This document shows, in pieces, positions 36,318 through 42,082 of a stretch of 64,000 nt of DNA. Every line of letters starts with the position of its first letter. The stretch's first letter is position 1. The notes below the pieces were generated by a model. That model did not search any database and had not been told where the DNA came from. It saw only the letters and a program-made list of their open reading frames with translations. The DNA is from JAZDGX01 sp964482205 (GTDB lineage: Bacteria > Eisenbacteria > RBG-16-71-46 > CAIMUX01 > WJJG01): assembly GCA_964482205.1 (NCBI GenBank), contig CAYZWI010000002.1, positions 124,001 to 188,000 on the forward strand, given 5' to 3'. The translations under genes were made by a program, and so were the position numbers.

Positions 36318-37810
36318 TCGAGCGGCACTGGCGAGTGAACGGCGTGCGACGCGCGATTGCGTGCCCGCCGCTCCTTTCCCTGCTCGATGCGTTGCGCGAT
36401 CACTTGGGGATCATGGGACCCAAGGAAGGCTGCGGCGAGGGAGAGTGCGGGGCCTGCCTCGTGTTGCTCGACGGCCTGCCCGTGACGGCCTGCCTCGTCG
36501 CCGCCGGCAGCGTTCCCGACGGCGCGCGCGTCTGGACCGCCGAAGGCCTGTCCGAGCTGCCTCTCGGCCAAACGATCGTGAACGCGTTCGCCCTGCGCGG
36601 CGCGGTGCAATGCGGGATCTGTTTTCCCGGAATGCTCGTCTCCACCTTCGCCTTCCTGCGCGACGAGGCCCAGCCCACGGAAGATTCCGTGCGGGAAGCG
36701 TTGAGCGGCAATCTGTGCCGCTGCACCGGATACAGCAAGATCGTGGAAGCGGTGCTCGCCGCCGCGGACGAGCGAGACGGGATGCCGCTCGCCGAGCCGG
36801 AAAGCGACGAGCGCTCGCGCATTCGCGAGGAGGAATCAGGCCCGCCCGAAGATGCGAGTTCACCGAGCGCGATGCCCGGCGGCCATGCGGATGAGAAGGA
36901 TGTCTCCTTCCATGCGCCGCGCGCGCTCGAGGAAGCGCTGTCCTTGCGCGCGCGCCATCCGGAAGCTGCGTTGCTCGCGGGCGGAACGGATCTCATGGTC
37001 GCGTGGCAAGCGCGCCGGAAAGCGCCGGTGCTCGCCGGCGATTCGCAAGCGCCGCGTCCGCCCATCCCGCAGCCACCGCCGGCGGGCGTGATCGCGCTCG
37101 GCGGCATTCCCGAACTGCGCGGCATCCGGCGCGACGGGCGCACGCTTCGAATCGGGGCCACGACGAGCGTGGAGGAACTCGCGGGACATCCGGACATCGC
37201 CCTTCACGCGCCCGCTTTGCGACAGGCGGCGCGCGAGCTGGGAGCGCGCCCCATCCGCCACCTCGCGACGCTGGGCGGAAACCTCGTCAATGCCAGCCCG
37301 GCCGCGGACCTTGCTCCCCCGCTGCTCGCGGCGAACGCGAGTCTCGAGATCGCCTCCGCCGTCCGGAGGCGGCGCCTTCCGCTCGCGGGCTTCTATCGCG
37401 GATACAAGAGCCTCGCTCTCGAGGCCGACGAAATCCTGATCGCGATTCTCCTGCCCGCGCTCCACGACGACGAGCGGGAAGGCTATCGCAAGCTGGGCAC
37501 GCGCCGGGCGCAATCGATCGCGAAAGTGTGCGCCGCCGCGCGCGTGAAGATGGAAGGCGATCGCCTGGCCGAGATCGCGATCGCGGCGGGCAGCGTGGCG
37601 CCCGTGTCCCTGCGCCTCTACGAGACCGAACGACTCCTGCGGGGCGAACGCTGGCGTGCGGATCTGCGCGCGCGGGCGTACGAGGCCGTGAAGAGCGAGG
37701 TGCGTCCGATCGACGATCTGCGCAGCACGCGGGAATATCGCCGCGAAATGGCGGCGGTCGTGGTCACGGATCTCTTGGACGAGCTCTGCGCGCCCGCGCG
37801 CAGGCCATAG
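36314..37810 (+). CDS. Molybdenum hydroxylase FeS/FAD subunit (fusion)
   Basis: A 498-residue fusion of two subunits that are often separate. Residues 1-150 bind two [2Fe-2S] clusters: Cys 40, 45, 48 and 60 in the plant-ferredoxin-like domain and Cys 100, 103, 135 and 137 (CGICFPGM ... CRCTGY) in the helical domain. A variable acidic linker (about 155-195) leads to the FAD domain with LLAGGTDL (about 216-223) and TLGGNLVNASPAAD. The order FeS-FAD matches the small subunit of two-subunit bacterial xanthine dehydrogenases. It passes electrons from Mo to FAD and NAD. It starts within the stop codon of the large-subunit gene, so the pair is translationally coupled. It converges on thrC with a shared terminator. 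Confidence 0.9.
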   Translation: MIERHWRVNGVRRAIACPPLLSLLDALRDHLGIMGPKEGCGEGECGACLVLLDGLPVTACLVAAGSVPDGARVWTAEGLSELPLGQTIVNAFALRGAVQCGICFPGMLVSTFAFLRDEAQPTEDSVREALSGNLCRCTGYSKIVEAVLAAADERDGMPLAEPESDERSRIREEESGPPEDASSPSAMPGGHADEKDVSFHAPRALEEALSLRARHPEAALLAGGTDLMVAWQARRKAPVLAGDSQAPRPPIPQPPPAGVIALGGIPELRGIRRDGRTLRIGATTSVEELAGHPDIALHAPALRQAARELGARPIRHLATLGGNLVNASPAADLAPPLLAANASLEIASAVRRRRLPLAGFYRGYKSLALEADEILIAILLPALHDDEREGYRKLGTRRAQSIAKVCAAARVKMEGDRLAEIAIAAGSVAPVSLRLYETERLLRGERWRADLRARAYEAVKSEVRPIDDLRSTREYRREMAAVVVTDLLDELCAPARRP

Positions 37811-37824
37811 ATCCGGGCGAGCCG

Positions 37825-37863
37825 GCGAGGCGTCGAGAGCAGGCTACCGTCCGGGCGCCTCGC
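37825..37863. terminator. Bidirectional terminator candidate between convergent genes
   Basis: GCGAGGCG (37825-37832) pairs with CGCCTCGC (37856-37863) between the convergent stop codons at 37810 and 37867. The loop is 23 bases and no T-run follows. The left arm shares GCGAGGCGT with a hairpin inside the element at 28018-28176. Confidence 0.45.
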
Positions 37864-37866
37864 ATC

Positions 37867-39228
37867 CTATGTTCCGATCTCTCGCTCCACTCGTTCCCGC
37901 AACGCATCCAGACGCAATGGCAGCGGTTCGGGCAGCGTGACCGCGCGCCTCGCGCTCTGCAGATCCTTCAAGCCGGATCCCGTCACGAGGAGCACGATCG
38001 TCTCGCTGCGTTCGATCGCGTTCTCTTCACGCGCGCGCAGCAGCCCGGCCAACGGCGCCGCCGCGGCCGGCTCGGCATACACGCCCGCCTCGCTCGCGAG
38101 TGAGCACATCGCGGAGAGGATCGCGTCGTCGGAGACGGTGAGCGCGCCCCCCCGCGTGTCCCGAATGGCGCGCAGCGCCCAGCGGCCGTTGGCGGGCAGC
38201 GAGACGGAGATCGAATCGGCGATCGTGCGCGCCTCCACCTTGCGCGCATCGCGTTCGCCTCTGCGCCAGGCTTCCGCGATCGACGCGCTGCCTGCGGCTT
38301 GAACCGCGACCAGGCGCGGAATGCGCTCGACGAGGCCCAAGCGCAGCAAGTCGGCGAAGCCCTTCTCGACGCCCGCGAGCACCGCCCCGTCTCCCACCGG
38401 CACGAAGACGGCATCGGGCGCGCGCCGCCCGAGTTGTTCCCAGATTTCGAACGCGACCGTCTTCTTGCCTTCGATCGTGCAAGGATGGTACGCGGTCGAG
38501 CGGTTGTACCAGCCGAATTCCTGCGTGGCGGCGAGCGAGAGGCGGAAGGCGTCGTCGTAGCTTCCTTCCACGGGACAGACGAGCGCGCCGTAGTGCAGCA
38601 TCTGCACGAGCTTCTCGGATGGGGCCCGCGCGGGAACGAGCACGATCGCGCGCAAGCCGCACGCCGCGCACATGCCCGCCAGGGAGGTGGCCGCGTTTCC
38701 CGTGGAGGCGGTCACGATGAGCGCAACGCCCTTTTCGCGCGCCCGCGCGACCACCACGCTGGAGGCGCGATCCTTGAGTGATCCGGTGGGCAGAAGCGTG
38801 TCGTTCTTGACGAAGAGCCGTGGCAGATCGAGCCGCTCGCGCAACCGGGGAACGGCCAGCAAAGGCGTCGGGCCGACGGGAAGCGGCGGAAGAGAGCGCG
38901 CCTCTTCGATGGGCAGCAGATCGAGGTAGCGCGCGTGGTTTCCAGACTCGGGAAAAGACGCGAGCGGGAAGGCTTCCGCGCGCGGAAAGCGGCGCGCTTC
39001 CGAGAAAAGCGCCTCCGGTGCGTACTCCGCGCGCAGGATGCCGCGCAAGGTCCCCGGCGCATCGTCGGGCCGACTCCCTTTCGCGCCGGCTTCGTTCGGC
39101 AAGGGCGATGCGCAGGAAGGGCACGGCCCGTCTCCCTCGCCGGCCGCATATTCGCGGCCGCAATCGCAGCAGATCCAGCGATAGCGAAGCTGGCGAGATG
39201 CGCGCCCTTTGTCCTTGCCGTTCACCAT
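37867..39228 (-). CDS. thrC: Threonine synthase
   Basis: A 453-residue PLP enzyme of fold type II. An N-terminal zinc-ribbon-like segment (Cys 20, 23, 36 and 39) is followed by the lid and core, with the PLP lysine in TGSLKDRA (Lys152), a phosphate-binding TASTGNAATS loop and VPVGDGAVLAG. This is the layout of the ThrC form found in archaea and many bacteria, making threonine from O-phosphohomoserine. Aspartate kinase and semialdehyde dehydrogenase genes of the same pathway lie at 48-50 kb; homoserine dehydrogenase and kinase are not in view. Because it sits beside ssnA and xdh-type genes, a diaminopropionate lyase (YgeX role) was considered, but the zinc ribbon and motifs favour ThrC. Confidence 0.83.
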   Translation of the reverse strand: MVNGKDKGRASRQLRYRWICCDCGREYAAGEGDGPCPSCASPLPNEAGAKGSRPDDAPGTLRGILRAEYAPEALFSEARRFPRAEAFPLASFPESGNHARYLDLLPIEEARSLPPLPVGPTPLLAVPRLRERLDLPRLFVKNDTLLPTGSLKDRASSVVVARAREKGVALIVTASTGNAATSLAGMCAACGLRAIVLVPARAPSEKLVQMLHYGALVCPVEGSYDDAFRLSLAATQEFGWYNRSTAYHPCTIEGKKTVAFEIWEQLGRRAPDAVFVPVGDGAVLAGVEKGFADLLRLGLVERIPRLVAVQAAGSASIAEAWRRGERDARKVEARTIADSISVSLPANGRWALRAIRDTRGGALTVSDDAILSAMCSLASEAGVYAEPAAAAPLAGLLRAREENAIERSETIVLLVTGSGLKDLQSARRAVTLPEPLPLRLDALRERVEREIGT

Positions 39229-39316
39229 GTCTGTTCGTCCCGTGCTTGCGCGTCACGATGGTACGGACACGCGGCCCTCGCCTTCTCGCGGGATCGGCAC
39301 CCGCCGATCGCGGCCC

Positions 39317-40720
39317 TCATCGCGCCGCGGAGAGCCGCCGCCACAGCGCGCGCGCATGTTCGCGGGCACCTTCGCGCAGGGAAGCGACATCCATCGAGAT
39401 GATTCTCCCTTCGCGCAAACGCACGCGCCCCCCGGCGACCACCGCCCACACATGCCCCGGATGGATTCCATGAATCAGGTGCGCGAAGAGGTTCGCTTCC
39501 GTGAGCGGCGTGGGCGGATCGTATGCCAGCGCGACGAAGTCGGCCGCGGCGCCGGCGCGCAGCTCTCCCATCGGCAGGCCGAAGAGCTGCGACGCCAAGA
39601 CGGCCGGATGCGTCAGAAGCAGGTGCGGGCCTTCCTCCCATCCCACGCGCGGGTCGCGCTCGGCGTGGCGCTCGAGCAGAAACGCCGCGCGCGCGGCCGC
39701 GATCATGTCGGCGCCCAGGCCGTCGGTGCCGAGTCCCACGCGCGCTCCAGCCGCGAGCAGCGCGCGCACCGGCGCGCAGCCGACCGCGTTGTTCATGTTC
39801 GAGGCGGGGTTGTGCGCGACGAAGGCGCCTGTGCGCGCGAGCGTCTCGATCTCGGATGCGTCGATGTGCACGCAATGGGCGAGCACCGCGCGCGAATCGA
39901 GCGCGCGATGCCGGGCGAGGCGCGCAACAGGGCGCGCGCCGTGACGCTCGAGATTCGCGCGCACATCGGCCTCGTCTTCCGACACATGCAGGTGCAGGGG
40001 AAGATTCTCCGCGCGCGCGGCGGCAAGGCTGTCGGACAGCGTCTCCTCGCCGATGGTGAAGAGGGCGTGCAGTCCGAACTGCGCGGCCGTCATCGGATCG
40101 GGGTTCGCCCGCAGCGCGCGCGCGAAGCGCACATTCTCCTCGATCGCGGCCCGCGTTCCCGCGGGGCCGTGGCGATCGCTCACTTCGTACGCGAGCCCGA
40201 CCCGCACGCCCGCCTCGCGCGCCGCATCCCGCAAGACATCCAGGCTTCCGACACACGCGTTCGGAGAGGAATGATGATCGAGCAGGGTGGTCACGCCGCA
40301 CGACAACGCTTCGGCCAGGCCGATCTGCGCGCTCACGCGCACATCCTCGAGGGTGAGCGCCTCGTCGAGCTTCCACCAGAGGCGCTCGAGGATCTCGACG
40401 AAGGTTTGCGCGGGCGGCGTGTCGAGCGCGATCCCCCGCGCGAGCGACGAGTAGAGATGCGCGTGCGCATTGATGAAGCCGGGCAGGACGAGCGCGCCTT
40501 GCAGGTCCAGCCGATCGGCCGCGGCGATTCCGCTCGTACGGGTGCGGCTCTGCATGCGCGCAAGCAGCGAGTCGAAGGGCTCGATCGCCTCGATCCGGTC
40601 GCCCTTCACCAGCAGGCCATGATTCGTGAGCAACGTGCCCGAGGCGAAGACGATCGCGGGGCCGGCGAGAAGCTCGGCACCCGCAGGCGCGCCCGTATGG
40701 CGGTGGCCCTCGCTCAACAC
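39317..40720 (-). CDS. ssnA: SsnA-type amidohydrolase
   Basis: A 467-residue member of the cytosine deaminase/chlorohydrolase group of metal amidohydrolases. Metal ligands are in NAHAHLYS (His 86 and 88), a His in LHLHVSEDEAD, a His in LAHCVH, and the Asp of LGTDGLGADM. Blocks shared with E. coli SsnA as I recall it are SSLARGI, LWWKLDEAL, LLDHHSSP, HNPASNMNNAVG and a C-terminal PTPLTEANLFAHLIHGI. SsnA belongs to the gene set linked to selenium-dependent molybdenum hydroxylases and purine breakdown; its exact reaction is unsettled. GTG is the start with GAGGAGG five bases upstream. A promoter with a palindromic operator-like sequence lies near 41001-41031. thrC follows 88 bases downstream. 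Confidence 0.83.
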   Translation of the reverse strand: MLSEGHRHTGAPAGAELLAGPAIVFASGTLLTNHGLLVKGDRIEAIEPFDSLLARMQSRTRTSGIAAADRLDLQGALVLPGFINAHAHLYSSLARGIALDTPPAQTFVEILERLWWKLDEALTLEDVRVSAQIGLAEALSCGVTTLLDHHSSPNACVGSLDVLRDAAREAGVRVGLAYEVSDRHGPAGTRAAIEENVRFARALRANPDPMTAAQFGLHALFTIGEETLSDSLAAARAENLPLHLHVSEDEADVRANLERHGARPVARLARHRALDSRAVLAHCVHIDASEIETLARTGAFVAHNPASNMNNAVGCAPVRALLAAGARVGLGTDGLGADMIAAARAAFLLERHAERDPRVGWEEGPHLLLTHPAVLASQLFGLPMGELRAGAAADFVALAYDPPTPLTEANLFAHLIHGIHPGHVWAVVAGGRVRLREGRIISMDVASLREGAREHARALWRRLSAAR

Positions 40721-40911
40721 GAGACCTCCTCACGAAGGGGCGTTTCCGACACGAGTCGTTTCATCCACTCCCTCAGGTGCATCCTTTCCCTCGTATCGTC
40801 TTCTTCCAAAGCCGCATCGTCCTCTCCCATGGTCGTATCGGCTTTTCGCAGGTCAGGCTGTCTTCCCAGTGGTTCGTCACGATCATCCCGCATTTCGAGA
40901 ACTCGATCCAT
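40714..40911 (-). CDS. Possible small acidic leader gene before ssnA
   Basis: An open frame of 65 residues, highly charged, ending in an amphipathic stretch (HLREWMKRLVSETPLREEV). Its TGA stop overlaps the ssnA start (GTGTTGA), which would allow coupled translation. Against it: no ribosome site before the ATG at 40911 or the one at 40893, and no recognisable family. It may be only the 5' leader of ssnA. Confidence 0.25.
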   Translation of the reverse strand: MDRVLEMRDDRDEPLGRQPDLRKADTTMGEDDAALEEDDTRERMHLREWMKRLVSETPLREEVSC

Positions 40912-41000
40912 GACGCGTTGGCTGTCGTCCGGCCGGGTGCGCTCGACCTGCCATTCCAGGATCCTCGAGGGGCTCGAAACGACCCGAAGGGAAACGCCCA

Positions 41001-41031
41001 ACTATATGAGGTATTGACAGTTATCTGTCCA
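41001..41031 (-). promoter_or_regulatory. ssnA promoter with palindromic operator-like sequence
   Basis: On the minus strand TGGACA (41031-41026) and TATAGT (41006-41001) are separated by 19 bases. A palindrome GACAG-N4-CTGTC (41016-41029) overlaps the -35 and spacer, a place where a repressor would block RNA polymerase. Transcription would begin near 40995, leaving a leader of about 275 bases before ssnA. Confidence 0.45.
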
Positions 41032-41173
41032 GCCCTTGCGCATCGCGGCTTCGCATCGCCTCACTTCCGTGACTGCTTGAAGTCGAAGCGGTTGTCGGGG
41101 AGAGTTCAGAGAGCTCTCGTGTTCTTGGAAGAGGCTTGCGGACTCTTGGGGGAGTCGCATGGAGAGGAAGCCC

Positions 41174-41365
41174 ATGAAGGATCTCTTCGTCATCGGAATC
41201 GTCGTCGGCGTCTGGATCCTGCTCCAGGCCTTCATCCTGCCGAAGCTCGGCGTCTCGACGTGAATGCGGCGCGCCTGCCAGGAGGCGGGCAAGGGCGGAT
41301 CGGACGAGAAGCGTGAGAGCGCGGCGCCGCCCGTCGACGATGGTGCGGACGACGCCGGGAAATGA
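41174..41365 (+). CDS. Candidate small membrane selenoprotein (in-frame TGA read as Sec)
   Basis: ATG at 41174 (ribosome site GAGAGG six bases upstream; an alternative in-frame ATG at 41159 has GGGGGAG) opens 29 codons: a start MKDLF, one transmembrane helix (VIGIVVGVWILLQAFIL) and PKLGVST. A TGA at 41261-41263 follows, after which the same frame continues for 33 codons (MRRACQEAGKGG...) to TGA at 41363. The extension keeps coding-like composition: about 28 of 33 third positions are G or C, second positions far fewer. A 7-bp stem with AGGA loop starts nine bases after the TGA, as a bacterial SECIS element should. The product would be a 63-residue membrane protein with a G-V-S-T-Sec-M-x-x-A-C redox-like motif. 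The alternative is a plain 29-residue peptide. Confidence 0.5.
41273..41290 (+). promoter_or_regulatory. SECIS-like hairpin after the in-frame TGA
   Basis: GCCTGCC (41273-41279) pairs with GGCGGGC (41284-41290), six Watson-Crick pairs and one G-U, leaving an AGGA loop. Sixteen bases lie between the TGA and the loop; in the E. coli fdhF SECIS as I recall it, about 17 bases precede a loop beginning AGG. GC-rich DNA forms such stems by chance, so this is supporting evidence only. Confidence 0.45.
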
Positions 41366-41524
41366 AACCCTCCCCTTCCCCACGCTAGGCGCGCGCTTCG
41401 CGAGCCCCACGGCGGGTGCGCGCTCTTCAAACCCGCGGCTGAGTCGGAAGCGCACCGCACATCGATGCAACCGGCGCACACCGGCACGCGAGATCCAAGA
41501 GCGTACCGGCCCGATCGAACGCTC

Positions 41525-42082
41525 CTAGCCCGCCTCGATTTCCGCGAGCGCCCTTTGATAGACCGCGAGGTCGCCGGCGCTGAAGAGCACGAATCGAACG
41601 AGCTTGACGCACGTCTCGCCCGCGAGATGACCGGCGACGGTGCGCAGCGCGATGGGCGCGGCGCGCTCGATCGGAAATCCGTACGCGCCGGTGCTGATGG
41701 AAGGGAAGGCGATCGTCTTCACCTGATTCTCGTCCGCCAGCTCCAGGCTGCGGCGATAGGCGCCGGCGAGGAGATCGTCCTCGCTGCGGGTCCCATCGCG
41801 ATACACCGGCCCGACGGCGTGGATTACGAAGCGCGCTTTGAGGAGGCCGCCCGTCGTGATGCGCGCGTCTCCGGTCGGGCAGCCGCCGATGGTCCGGCAT
41901 TCCTCCATGATCGCCAGCCCCCCTGCGCGATGGATGGCGCCGTCCACGCCGCCTCCGCCGCGCAAGCCGGAATTTGCGGCGTTGACGATCGCGTCCACCG
42001 CTTCGCGCGTGATGTCGCCGCGCGTGAGCTCGATCACCCGAGGCTTTCCATCCCGGCCCGCGATCGACAGGGAATTCTTCAT
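41525..42082 (-). CDS. Macrodomain protein (ADP-ribose/O-acetyl-ADP-ribose hydrolase type)
   Basis: A 185-residue protein with the MacroD/YmdB-type fold. It has AIVNAANSGLRGGGGVDGAIH (residues about 30-50), CPTGDARIT (about 68-76), the HAVGPVY strand and the SISTGAYGFP ligand loop (about 122-131). Such proteins bind ADP-ribose and remove it from proteins or hydrolyse O-acetyl-ADP-ribose. The start codon overlaps the stop of the flavoenzyme gene (TGATG), with GGAGGGAA upstream, so it is translated together with the dihydropyrimidine dehydrogenase-like protein. This pairing suggests control of, or repair linked to, an NAD(P)-using enzyme; that is inference. Confidence 0.88.
   Translation of the reverse strand: MKNSLSIAGRDGKPRVIELTRGDITREAVDAIVNAANSGLRGGGGVDGAIHRAGGLAIMEECRTIGGCPTGDARITTGGLLKARFVIHAVGPVYRDGTRSEDDLLAGAYRRSLELADENQVKTIAFPSISTGAYGFPIERAAPIALRTVAGHLAGETCVKLVRFVLFSAGDLAVYQRALAEIEAG

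Noticed and set aside
37867..39228. thrC as diaminopropionate ammonia-lyase (YgeX) because it lies beside ssnA
   Set aside because: The N-terminal zinc ribbon and the TGSLKDRA and VGDGAVLAG blocks fit threonine synthase, and other threonine pathway genes are nearby.
40714..41001. A 95-residue version of the small acidic gene starting at TTG 41001
   Set aside because: That TTG lies in the -10 of the predicted ssnA promoter and so would not be in the transcript; at most the shorter form from 40911 could be translated.
40777..41316. Plus-strand frame of 179 residues covering the ssnA promoter and the small selenoprotein gene
   Set aside because: It has no ribosome site or family likeness, and overlaps the small membrane gene in another frame that has better coding signals.
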